Assembly: GCA_035653295.1 (NCBI GenBank)
Contig: DASRCB010000106.1
Coordinates: forward strand, 1-18,277
Direction: 5' to 3'
DNA length: 18,277 nucleotides
Source of the DNA: DASRCB01 sp035653295
GTDB taxonomy: Bacteria; Acidobacteriota; Terriglobia; Bryobacterales; Bryobacteraceae
Under the pieces are notes generated by a model. That model saw nothing but the letters and a program-made list of their open reading frames with translations. It had not been told where the DNA came from and did not search any database. Below are positions 1 through 7,141 of the stretch, one piece after another (positions within the stretch are counted from its first letter, which is position 1; each line of letters begins with the position of its first letter). Position numbers and translations under genes: made by a program.

Positions 1-221
1 AGAAGGACGACCACCGATCCGACCACTGCGACGACCAGGCTGTAAAGGTTGAACCCGGTGACTCCGTGTGCTCCGAAAAGGCTGAAAAGGAATCCGCCGG
101 CGAACGCGCCCACGATGCCCAGAATGATATCGAGGATGAGACCCTCGCCTTGTTTGTTGACGAGCTTACTACCGATAAAACCGGCTAGCAAGCCGAGAAC
201 CAGCCACGCAACGATCGACAT
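1..221 (-). CDS. GlsB/YeaQ/YmgE family small membrane protein (C-terminus cut by window edge)
   Basis: Reverse-strand translation gives 73 residues starting MSIVAWLVLGLLAGFIGSKL and continuing through a glycine-rich hydrophobic segment (LDIILGIVGAFAGGFLFSLF) and a third one (LYSLVVAVVGSVVV). This is the transglycosylase-associated / GlsB-YeaQ-YmgE family of very small inner-membrane proteins, usually about 80-90 residues with three membrane segments, often linked to general stress; the molecular role is unknown. The start at 221 is preferred because GGAGG lies 5 nt upstream. An in-frame ATG at 236 would add MPEAH but would place the ribosome site inside the gene. The stop lies outside the window. 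The call rests on the glycine-patterned hydrophobic sequence and size, which match the family well. Confidence 0.85.
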   Translation of the reverse strand, partial: MSIVAWLVLGLLAGFIGSKLVNKQGEGLILDIILGIVGAFAGGFLFSLFGAHGVTGFNLYSLVVAVVGSVVVL

Positions 222-377
222 GTGCGCCTCCGGCATGCTTTGATGCGGAATCGGCGGCTGGACTCATTCTCTGCGAACGATTCATACATCGGTGTGGGCC
301 GAAGCGAGCGAACCGAGGAATCGGACGGGTTCCGGGGGCCGCCCCGGGCGTGGCGGCTCGATCCTTATCGAATCCTT

Positions 378-395
378 ATGTCCCGTTTAGGACAT
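378..395. promoter_or_regulatory. Perfect 6-bp dyad ATGTCC-N6-GGACAT, possible operator
   Basis: ATGTCC at 378-383 and GGACAT at 390-395 are exact inverted repeats around a 6-nt spacer. They lie in the gene-free stretch 222-481 upstream of the GlsB-like gene. Nearby are two short direct repeats: ATCCTTAT at 361 and 372, and TCGGTTA at about 409 and 418. The spacing suits a dimeric DNA-binding protein, but no regulator can be named. I see no convincing sigma-70 promoter in this gap and nothing else in it. Confidence 0.3.
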
Positions 396-481
396 CTTTA
401 GGCCTGCTCGGTTAACTTCGGTTAGCAGCCTGGATTCCTGCGGGGAATTGCACTGCGGCGGCGGCCGACACCGCAGAATGT

Positions 482-670
482 ATGGGACATCATCTAAGCA
501 TCTTACCCAGCGACCCGACAATCCTGATTCCGTTCGGCGCGCTCGCCTTCGTTTCCTTCTCCATAGTTCGGGTGATCGTCAATTTGGTCAGGGGGAAGAA
601 GCTGTACGAGCCTCCAATCCAGCACTCGACCGTCGATGACCCAAACCGGAACACGGGAGCGCTGCGGTAA
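482..670 (+). CDS. Possible small single-pass membrane protein, unknown function
   Basis: This is a 62-residue reading frame starting MGHHLSILPSDPTILIPFGA. A hydrophobic stretch at about residues 13-35 (ILIPFGALAFVSFSIVRVIV) is followed by a basic patch (RGKK) and a polar tail. That pattern suits a short membrane protein with a cytoplasmic C-terminus. I do not recognise a family. There is no good Shine-Dalgarno sequence before the ATG, and an out-of-frame ATG sits at 478. Overlapping minus-strand frames of similar length lack any protein-like pattern. It sits between a divergent GlsB-like gene and a convergent TPR gene, so context says little. Confidence 0.4.
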   Translation: MGHHLSILPSDPTILIPFGALAFVSFSIVRVIVNLVRGKKLYEPPIQHSTVDDPNRNTGALR

Positions 671-707
671 TCGGTTCCGCCCGCGTGCGCCATCGCTCCG
701 CGCGCCG

Positions 708-1739
708 TTATCGGGCTGGCGCTTTGTCGCCTTCTGGCAAGGCAGGCGGCTGACTGGAGACTTCGTGCAACGCCTGTTCGCCCTCCTGCTGGTGTAAGTG
801 CGATACCGCGGCGAGTTCCGCCTGCGCTTCGCTGTCGCGGCCGATTCGATGGTAGATTTGCGCGAGCTGGTAGTGTGCATCGGGACGTTTGGGATCAAGC
901 CGCTCGGCGGCGCGGAGTTCCGCTACGGCCTGCTCGTTCCTCCCCGCCTGCATATACGCGATGCCGAGGTCGAGCCGTGCGATGCGAATGTCAGGGCTCA
1001 GTTGCAGGGCCTTTTCCAGCAGCGGTCTTGCCGCCTGCGCATCGCCCCGGCGGAGGGCGATGTCTCCCAGCCACGCATATGCCTTCGCGTGCGAGGGATC
1101 GTGCGCCAGTTCCAGGCGAAACTCCCGCTCGGCTTCCTCGTCGAGCCTCTGCGTCCAAAGAAGATAACCGAGGTCAAAATGCACGTTCGGTTCGGAGGGG
1201 GAGACGGCGGCCGCCTGCCGCAACTCTGCTATGGCTTCGTTGTACAGACCCTGCCCGTCCAGCGCCTCGGCAACCAGGATGTGCACCGCCGCAGATTCCG
1301 GCTTCTCCCTCGCTAACTGCTCGAATTCTTTCAAAGCGCAATCGTACCGGGCGGACCAGAGACAACTCTGGGCGACCACGTAGCGCAGCTCAGAATTGGC
1401 CGGCTGGGCGGCCAGGGCTGTGGTCAGTGTCTGCGCCGCGTCTTTGTACATTCCCGCGCCGTAGTAGCTCATTCCGAGGAGCATTCGGGCCTGGGTATGA
1501 TCCGGCTGCATCTTCAGGACAGCACGAAAGGCCTCGCTCGCTTGCCTGAAATGTCCCTGTTTGAATTCAGCGAGCCCGAGATTCAGTTGAATCTCCGGAA
1601 CCCTGGAGTTAATAGCCAGAGCCCTGCGGTAACAATCTGAAGCCGCCGCGTAGTGACCTTCGCGCGACAGCTTCAGACCCACATTGGCCAGCGCCTCCAC
1701 ATTATTCGCCGCCGTGCAGTGCGGCGATTGCGCGTGCAC
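708..1739 (-). CDS. TPR-repeat protein, probably exported; start uncertain
   Basis: The 343-residue frame from GTG at 1739 is built almost entirely of tetratricopeptide repeats: about eight 34-residue units, such as ALANVGLKLSREGHYAAASD, then PEIQLNLGLAEFKQGHFRQA and further units to about residue 315. It ends in a polar, proline-rich tail. TPRs are protein-protein scaffolds, so no enzymatic role is implied. The annotated GTG has no ribosome site. The frame stays open upstream and encodes RRVWLLLFLITAGVHAQ, a good signal-peptide core with a VHA-Q cleavage site. The only in-frame upstream candidate near the previous gene is a rare CTG at 1811 (367 aa), overlapping the receptor stop codon. The gene follows the TonB-dependent receptor on the same strand with a 68-nt gap, so co-transcription and a role in the cell envelope beside the receptor are likely. 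A 28-bp palindrome lies in this gap. Confidence 0.85.
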   Translation of the reverse strand: MHAQSPHCTAANNVEALANVGLKLSREGHYAAASDCYRRALAINSRVPEIQLNLGLAEFKQGHFRQASEAFRAVLKMQPDHTQARMLLGMSYYGAGMYKDAAQTLTTALAAQPANSELRYVVAQSCLWSARYDCALKEFEQLAREKPESAAVHILVAEALDGQGLYNEAIAELRQAAAVSPSEPNVHFDLGYLLWTQRLDEEAEREFRLELAHDPSHAKAYAWLGDIALRRGDAQAARPLLEKALQLSPDIRIARLDLGIAYMQAGRNEQAVAELRAAERLDPKRPDAHYQLAQIYHRIGRDSEAQAELAAVSHLHQQEGEQALHEVSSQPPALPEGDKAPAR

Positions 1740-1759
1740 GCCGGCGGTGATGAGGAACA

Positions 1760-1787
1760 GCAGGAGCCAGACGCGTCTGGCTCCTGC
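1760..1787. repeat. 28-bp perfect palindrome between receptor and TPR genes
   Basis: The half-site GCAGGAGCCAGACG (1760-1773) is followed immediately by its exact reverse complement (1774-1787), with no loop. In the transcript it would fold into a hairpin of about 12 bp. It lacks a following U-run, so it does not look like a simple terminator. It could damp expression of the downstream TPR gene or be a small dispersed palindromic element. It overlies the positively charged start of the apparent TPR signal peptide, where a start codon would be expected. Confidence 0.8.
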
Positions 1788-1807
1788 ACTGTCTTCAGGG
1801 TGTGCCG

Positions 1808-4800
1808 TCAGAAATGGAATTTCAGCCCTAGTTGTAGCACACGCGGGTCGTATACGCTGGTGACCTTGCCGAAGTTCGAATCGCCATAGCCAGTGTCAAC
1901 ACCATGGAACTGGGTGTGGTTGAAAACATTGAACGCGTCGGCGTGGAACTCCAGCTCCCCGCCTTCCGGACGGCGCGGCAGAGGAAACCGGAAAGCTTTG
2001 AACAGCGACCAGTTGAAGTTTGTGCGGCCCGGCAGGGTAACGGCTCCTTCCGGGGCGGTCCCCCAGGCCAGTGGCGCGGGCGCGGCGAATGCGGACGTAT
2101 TGAACCACGCGTCCACGGACTTCGGGTAGTTCACGGAACTCACGGCATCCGCCCGGTCCGTTACGTTGCCGCCCAGACCCAGGTTGTCATAATTCAGGTT
2201 GACGTTTTGCGGGTTACCGGTCTGAATCAGGGTAATGCCGGAGAACTGCCAGCCGCCCAGAAGCGAACCGGCCACGCCCTTGTTGTCCCTGAATATCGGG
2301 AGTTCGTATATGTAGTTGAGCGACAGCACCTGCCGCCTGTCGAGCCCGGTCGGGCCGTAGTCGTAATAGCGATTGAAGGGGTTCGACAGGGTATTGAAGT
2401 CGCCCCCGCCACCGGGCGCGATGCCCAGATTGTGCGACCACGTATAGGCCGCCTGTAAGGTCAGCCCGTGCTGGTTCTCAACGCGGTAGTTGACCTGCAG
2501 CGCCTCGTAGTGGACGTTACTCGCGTTCTGCCCATATGTGATGTTGCTGTAGCCGCGGTAGGGTCGATCCAGATTCGGATTGTATTTGCCCTTCGAGATG
2601 GCCAGCCGGTTGGGATCGCTGAGCGGGACCGGGTTGAGTTCCAGCTGGTCGCGCTGATGGGTGTCTCCATTTCCCACGTACTGCACCGACAGCACCATGC
2701 CCCGGGTGAGTTCATGCTGCACGCCGAAATTCCACTGCATGGAGGTGGGCAGCTTATAATCGCTCTTCGCAAGGGCGGTGAGACTGGCGGGGAAGATCGG
2801 CTGGCCAGCCTCGAGGCCATTGATCACACTGATGCTCGGATTGGAGAAGAAAACGCTGTTGAGGTTGGGGCTGAAGGAAAACGGGATGTTCGGACCACCG
2901 TTGTATACATCGTTGCCCTGAATCCGCTCGTAAAATATCCCAAAACCGCCACGCACGACGGTCTTGCCGTGGCCCGTCACGTCATAGGCGAAACCGACGC
3001 GCGGCCCGAGCGAGGCGTAGTCGTTGTCCACCATTCCTCTCGAGGTCCCCTGCTTGCCCGCCTGAACCACCCCATTGATGTAGAACGGGATGTTGGAAAG
3101 CGGCACTCCCGCAACAGTGGTGAACCCCGGACCATTTGGATCGAGACTCCCATCCGCGTTGAAGATGGGGGCATTGGCCGGGTTGTAGAGGTTGGGATAA
3201 AAGTTCGACATCCGGTTCCGCAACTCGGTCACGTGCGGGATGAAATCATAGCGCAGGCCCAGGTTCAGAGTCAGCCGTTTGTTGACGCGCCAGTTGTCCG
3301 TCCCATAAAACGAAACAGTGTTGTTCCGCCAGTACCCCTTGTCCTGGATGTCCAGCTCGTTATACGACTTGGCATAACCCAGCAGCCAGTCGGCCACGGC
3401 GTTGCCGGTGAAGCTGCCGTCGAAGGTGTACGCGCCCTGCGTCTGGCCGAAGATCTGCTGGTTCTTGGCGTAGCGCATGTACGAGGCGCCGAACCTGAAA
3501 TTGTGTGAGCCGTGGTTCCAGGACACGTCGTCGCGATACTGGTGGTCGAAAGCGGCGTTGGTCCAGGGCCACGAACCATTGTCGTAGTTGATTCCGTAGG
3601 AGCCCTGCAGGTAGATATTCGGCATACGGTTCAGCGCATTGCTGGGAAACAGCGGAACCACGTTCCAGCCTGAGGGTTGGGCAAAAACACCGACCGGGCT
3701 TAAGTAGATCTTGTTCCCGTTCATGTTGTACGACGCTTCGTTGAGAAGCGAGGGGCTGATGGTCCAGGTCAGCTTGGCCACGGCGCTCCAGGACGGGTTT
3801 TTGAAATCGGTGGACAGCGTCGGATAGCTCTGGCCGGTCCACAGCGTCGTATTGGTGTGCTGGTCAGTGCCATCGTGCACGAAGTGTCCCATGATCGAGA
3901 GCTTGCTGGTGAAGTAATGGTCAACGCGCAGGATCGTCTCCGGCACGTTCGTCGGCGCGCCTGCTGATCCGGAGAAGCGGTCGCCACTCAGGTTGGGGAG
4001 CGGAAAGGCGCCCGAGTTCAACTGCAGGAGTGCGTTCGGATCGAGCAGGGAGGCCGGAATCTTGTTGCCCGGGAACGGCTGACCGGGGGTCAGCCCGAGG
4101 GCCGCGAACTTGGCGTTCTGCGCGGCATCGTTGGTGTTGGGCACCAGCACGGGAGTGCTGAGGGCGCTGAAATCGCCCTGGCGCTGGGCTGCGGGAATGG
4201 CGTTAGCGGTGGTCTGGGCGCCGATCACGAACTTGCGCCACTCCTGGTTCACGAAGAAAAAGCTTCGGTTCTTGTCCCGGTTGTAGACCTTCGGAATCCA
4301 GATCGGGCCGCCGATATTGTAGCCAAAGATGTTGGATCGCAGTTCCGGCTTGGGCGAACCGCTCGCATTAGCAAAGAAGTTGTTGGCGTCCATGGCGTCG
4401 TTGCGGAACAACTCATAAGCCGTGCCGTGGAAATCGCGCGTTCCGGACTTGATAATCAGATTGATTGTGCCGCCGGAGCCAATTCCGAAGTCGGGGCTGG
4501 CGTTGCTGGTCATGGTGGTGAACTCGGATATCGCGTCCACCGAGGGCATCATGGTGACGCAGCCGCCGCAGCCACGGTCGTAGTTCTCCCCGCCGTCGAT
4601 CATCCACACGTTGTGTTCCGGCCGCTCGCCGTTAAAGCTGATGTTCGTGCTGCCGCCTACGCCGATGGGCAGGTTGAAATCCGGCAGGTCGGACGATGCG
4701 CCGGGAGTCAGGATGGCCAGGGCAGCAATATGGCGGCCGTTAATGGCCAGATCCTCCACCTGCTTGCTTCCCATTGTGTCGTGGATGTCACTGGAGTCCG

Positions 4801-5170
4801 ACTGGACGGCCACCGCCGTTGCTGCGACCTCGACATTCTCCGTAATCGCGCCAACCTCCAGCGCGACATCCACGCGGACGGTGGCATTGGAGTCGAGCTT
4901 GAGGCCGGTGCGCTCGTAGGTCTTGAAGCCCGACGCTCCCGCCTTGACAGAATACAGCCCGACCGGCAGTTCGGCGGCAAGGTAATTGCCGGAAGCGTTC
5001 GTTTCGACGACGCGTTGAATACTGGTGCCGGTGTTGGTGATGGTGACGGTTGAACCAGGCACTACGGCCCCCGACTGGTCCGTCACAGTGCCCAGTATGG
5101 TCGCGGTTTGTGCGAACGCACCAGCGCTCGCGAGGAAAAACAACGTGACTGACAGACCGAGCTGTCGCAT
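1808..5170 (-). CDS. TonB-dependent outer-membrane receptor, Oar-type, with carboxypeptidase-regulatory domain
   Basis: The protein has 1120 residues. A Sec signal peptide occupies about residues 1-21 (MRQLGLSVTLFFLASAGAFA). A carboxypeptidase regulatory-like beta-sandwich follows at about 24-105 (TILGTVTDQSGAVVPGSTVT ... NASGNYLAAELPVGLYSVKA). The plug domain covers about 110-260, and a long beta-barrel ends in the terminal aromatic LKFHF expected for BamA recognition. Size and order match the Oar/CarboxypepD_reg-TonB receptors that are expanded in Acidobacteriota and thought to import large or complex substrates using the proton motive force through TonB-ExbBD. The substrate is not visible. 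The start at 5170 is chosen because GGGAGG lies 4 nt upstream and a signal peptide begins there; the longer frame from 5215 would bury the signal peptide. The regulator-like gene at 5443 is divergent and the TPR gene lies downstream. Confidence 0.93.
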   Translation of the reverse strand: MRQLGLSVTLFFLASAGAFAQTATILGTVTDQSGAVVPGSTVTITNTGTSIQRVVETNASGNYLAAELPVGLYSVKAGASGFKTYERTGLKLDSNATVRVDVALEVGAITENVEVAATAVAVQSDSSDIHDTMGSKQVEDLAINGRHIAALAILTPGASSDLPDFNLPIGVGGSTNISFNGERPEHNVWMIDGGENYDRGCGGCVTMMPSVDAISEFTTMTSNASPDFGIGSGGTINLIIKSGTRDFHGTAYELFRNDAMDANNFFANASGSPKPELRSNIFGYNIGGPIWIPKVYNRDKNRSFFFVNQEWRKFVIGAQTTANAIPAAQRQGDFSALSTPVLVPNTNDAAQNAKFAALGLTPGQPFPGNKIPASLLDPNALLQLNSGAFPLPNLSGDRFSGSAGAPTNVPETILRVDHYFTSKLSIMGHFVHDGTDQHTNTTLWTGQSYPTLSTDFKNPSWSAVAKLTWTISPSLLNEASYNMNGNKIYLSPVGVFAQPSGWNVVPLFPSNALNRMPNIYLQGSYGINYDNGSWPWTNAAFDHQYRDDVSWNHGSHNFRFGASYMRYAKNQQIFGQTQGAYTFDGSFTGNAVADWLLGYAKSYNELDIQDKGYWRNNTVSFYGTDNWRVNKRLTLNLGLRYDFIPHVTELRNRMSNFYPNLYNPANAPIFNADGSLDPNGPGFTTVAGVPLSNIPFYINGVVQAGKQGTSRGMVDNDYASLGPRVGFAYDVTGHGKTVVRGGFGIFYERIQGNDVYNGGPNIPFSFSPNLNSVFFSNPSISVINGLEAGQPIFPASLTALAKSDYKLPTSMQWNFGVQHELTRGMVLSVQYVGNGDTHQRDQLELNPVPLSDPNRLAISKGKYNPNLDRPYRGYSNITYGQNASNVHYEALQVNYRVENQHGLTLQAAYTWSHNLGIAPGGGGDFNTLSNPFNRYYDYGPTGLDRRQVLSLNYIYELPIFRDNKGVAGSLLGGWQFSGITLIQTGNPQNVNLNYDNLGLGGNVTDRADAVSSVNYPKSVDAWFNTSAFAAPAPLAWGTAPEGAVTLPGRTNFNWSLFKAFRFPLPRRPEGGELEFHADAFNVFNHTQFHGVDTGYGDSNFGKVTSVYDPRVLQLGLKFHF

Positions 5171-5372
5171 GAGTCCTCCCACTTGCGGACTGAAGCAGAT
5201 CCAGCGATCGCGCACAGCGGCAAACGACCGCTGAGAGACTAACCACCAGGTGTCGCCTCGCGTCCCGCCCGTCCACGCGAGCTTGCTGCGACATCGGACA
5301 TACGTACGCCGGAGCGGGTTCGCGGAAAAGTGTACAGCGACTCGTGGATCACCATAAGTGCACTACGGCGCA

Positions 5373-5436
5373 AACATGTCTCTGCTTTTTTATCCAGCCA
5401 CTTACGCCGTTAATTCCGCCGCTGTTCTGACATGTT
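5373..5436. promoter_or_regulatory. Inverted AACATGTC / GACATGTT pair in the divergent intergenic region
   Basis: AACATGTC (5373-5380) and its reverse complement GACATGTT (5429-5436) are separated by 48 nt. Each contains the palindrome ACATGT. They lie in the 272-nt gap between the divergent receptor and regulator-like genes, the second only 6 nt before the regulator GTG. The placement suits two binding sites for a protein controlling both genes, possibly the product of the 5443 gene itself. An 8-mer pair can occur by chance in a gap this size. I could not assign -10/-35 boxes with confidence, and nothing else is apparent in the gap. Confidence 0.3.
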
Positions 5437-5442
5437 CAAACC

Positions 5443-6720
5443 GTGATTTCCTGTGGTAACATTCCAGTCACAGGGGAAGGGGCATTGTCTGCGAAGGCTC
5501 CATTGCCGGTTTCAGGCCCCTCTTTGCGGGCGGACCAGGCCGCGAAGGTTCGGGCTGAGCTCGAGCTCATTCTCGGTAGCTCTCTGTTCCGAAGCAGCCA
5601 CCGCTGCCAGAATCTTCTGCGCCGCATTACCGAGCAAAAACTGGCAGGCAACGCCGATTCCTTAAAGGAAAGAACGCTTGGCATCGAGGTCTTCGGCCGA
5701 TCCCCGGACTACGACACGAGCCAGGATCCCGTAGTTCGCACCAGCGCCGCGGAACTTAGGAAAAAACTGGCCCAGTATTATCAGGAGAACGGGCACGAAT
5801 CGGACGTTCAGATCGAGTTGCCTTCCCGGTCCTACGTCCCCGAGTTCGACTTCGCGCCAGCCCGGGAGCCGGCAATCGCTCCGGTTCGGCATCCACGCAG
5901 ATGGTATGTGCCGACGCTCGCGACGATTGCCGCGGCAGGGGTTCTGGTCGTTGCTCTGAAGCTGCTGTCGCCGGTCTGGAGCCGTTCCGACCTCGACCGT
6001 TTCTGGGAACCGGTCCTGAAAGCTCCCGGTCCGGTTCTGGTCTCCCTGGGTCTGCAGGCGGCGTACAATCCACGATCCGTGTATGCCCAGGATGCAATTG
6101 AAGGTGTGTTGCCAGGACAGTCCGTTGCGCCTGGCGAGCAGGCCCTTCGGGGCGATCTTGTCCTGCTGCGGGATCGTTATGTAGCGCTGGAGGACGCGGT
6201 CTGTCTCGTTCGCCTGACCTCTTTACTGGAGCGATTTCGCAAGCCTTACCGGATCCGGGCCGAGCGGGCCACGTCATTTGCGGATCTGCGCGATGGCCCG
6301 GCCGTACTCATCGGAGCGTTCGATAACGTGTGGACCCTCCGCACCGCCAGCCAGATGCGATTCGCGTTTGAAAAGGACCGGGAACATAACATTGACAGGG
6401 TGGTCGACCGCCAGCATCCGGAGAACCGCGAGTGGAAGGTGACGAACGCCTGGCCGGAGTGGGACGTGCCCATCGATTACGCGATCGTGTCGCGTATGCT
6501 CGACCCGGCGACGGACCGGCAAATCGTTGTTGCCGCCGGCCTCACGCAATACGGCACCATCGCGGCCGGCGAGTTCCTCAGCAATCCGGATTACTTCGCG
6601 GATGCCGCCAGGCGGCTCCCTCCTGCCTGGCAGAAGAAGAACCTGCAAATCGTGCTGTCTGTTCCTGTGGTGAATCGTGTTTCGGGCCGTCCGCGGATTC
6701 TCGCCACCTGCGTTTGGTGA
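5443..6720 (+). CDS. Single-pass membrane regulator-like protein with unknown periplasmic domain
   Basis: The protein has 425 residues. The cytoplasmic N-terminal part (about 30-135) contains FRSSHRCQNLLRRITEQKLA, then LKERTLGIEVFGRSPDYDTS and QDPVVRTSAAELRKKLAQYY, ending in a basic, proline-flanked link. From memory, this pattern occurs at the N-terminus of many acidobacterial proteins that look like ToxR/CadC-style one-component membrane regulators; this is recalled, not tested. One membrane helix follows at about 154-176 (WYVPTLATIAAAGVLVVALK). The remaining ~250 residues should be periplasmic and show no domain I can name. The start is ambiguous: GTG at 5443 has no ribosome site, whereas TTG at 5485 follows the purine-rich AGGGGAAGGGG. 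The gene is divergent from the TonB receptor, suggesting control of receptor expression in response to an envelope signal. Confidence 0.6.
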   Translation: MISCGNIPVTGEGALSAKAPLPVSGPSLRADQAAKVRAELELILGSSLFRSSHRCQNLLRRITEQKLAGNADSLKERTLGIEVFGRSPDYDTSQDPVVRTSAAELRKKLAQYYQENGHESDVQIELPSRSYVPEFDFAPAREPAIAPVRHPRRWYVPTLATIAAAGVLVVALKLLSPVWSRSDLDRFWEPVLKAPGPVLVSLGLQAAYNPRSVYAQDAIEGVLPGQSVAPGEQALRGDLVLLRDRYVALEDAVCLVRLTSLLERFRKPYRIRAERATSFADLRDGPAVLIGAFDNVWTLRTASQMRFAFEKDREHNIDRVVDRQHPENREWKVTNAWPEWDVPIDYAIVSRMLDPATDRQIVVAAGLTQYGTIAAGEFLSNPDYFADAARRLPPAWQKKNLQIVLSVPVVNRVSGRPRILATCVW

Positions 6721-6795
6721 TGAAACCGGGACCACCGGCGTCGAAGCCTGCGCAACGCAGAATCCTCGGCTCTTTCCTGACTTCCCGGCGGCTGC

Positions 6796-6895
6796 GGCGA
6801 GCGCGGCCGGCTATGCGAGCGATCTCCGGCGCACCGACGTTCGGTGAAGCGGCAGAGCCCCACTCCCCGTCGACGACGACGCGCACGCCGAAGCG
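6796..6895 (-). pseudogene. Fragment resembling the N-terminal part of a TldD/PmbA-family protease
   Basis: Minus-strand translation gives RFGVRVVVDGEWGSAASPNV followed by GAPEIARIAGRA. This resembles the 'GVRV-x(2)-DG-x-WGFA(A/S)' segment near the N-terminus of TldD/PmbA (TldE) peptidases, which cleave unfolded peptides and, in Escherichia coli, also the antitoxin CcdA. Only about 33 codons are recognisable. The usual family length is about 450 residues and the metal-binding motif is absent, so this is a remnant. Upstream it is joined directly to the duplicated antitoxin end. The match is by recognition only and a short chance match cannot be excluded. Confidence 0.45.
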
Positions 6896-6923
6896 GAACC
6901 TCGACGGCGACATGGAACTGCGG

Positions 6924-6995
6924 ATGGGCAACGCTCAGGATGCCGGCTCGAGACGCTCCTGCCGGAGTTTCGCGTCAACAAGAGACGGGTTGCTT
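6924..6995 (-). pseudogene. Truncated duplicate of the DUF433 antitoxin 3' end
   Basis: This 72-nt segment matches 7464-7535 at 70 of 72 positions in direct orientation, offset 540 nt. On the minus strand it encodes SNPSLVDAKLRQERLEPAS and then the stop. The intact antitoxin ends SNPSLVDAKLRQERLEQAS. Four toxin-like codons (TTG CCC ATC CGC) follow, and then the similarity ends. No antitoxin sequence remains on its 5' side, where it abuts a tRNA-Cys fragment. It is too short to be functional. Confidence 0.85.
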
Positions 6996-7005
6996 TCAAG
7001 AAAGC

Positions 7006-7059
7006 GTTACAGGTCTGGAAAACCCTTATTCGGCGGTTCGATACCGCCCCGCGCCTCCA
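7006..7059 (+). pseudogene. tRNA-Cys 3' fragment, left copy (degenerate)
   Basis: This 54-nt segment matches the right copy (7834-7887) at 50 of 54 positions, in the same orientation. The T arm remains pairable (GGCGG, loop TTCGATA, CCGCC) and is followed by CCGCGCC, T and an encoded CCA at 7057-7059. The anticodon position reads GGA instead of GCA. The acceptor 5' strand and D arm are missing. It is a remnant, not a working tRNA. Confidence 0.75.
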
Positions 7060-7141
7060 GTTCCAACAACTTATCTTCGCCGCTATTCGCCGTACTCGCG
7101 GCCGCGTTGTTTCAACGCCGAAGGCTAAGTCTCCACACACA

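Larger units (their letters stand above)
6721..7141. other. Gene-free stretch made of gene fragments
   Basis: These 421 nt hold no intact gene. From left to right there is unassigned sequence to about 6795, a TldD-like fragment on the minus strand, a 72-nt duplicate of the antitoxin 3' end, and a 54-nt tRNA-Cys 3' remnant. The last 82 nt, before the toxin stop codon, are unassigned. The mix suggests a deletion and duplication scar beside the toxin-antitoxin pair. Confidence 0.6.

Noticed and set aside
2468..3508. A 346-residue open frame on the plus strand
   Set aside because: It is a shadow of the TonB-dependent receptor barrel, with no family pattern.
6721..6923. A complete 117-residue minus-strand gene overlapping the regulator 3' end
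   Set aside because: Only the short TldD-like part looks protein-like; the remainder is arginine-rich read-through over the opposite gene.
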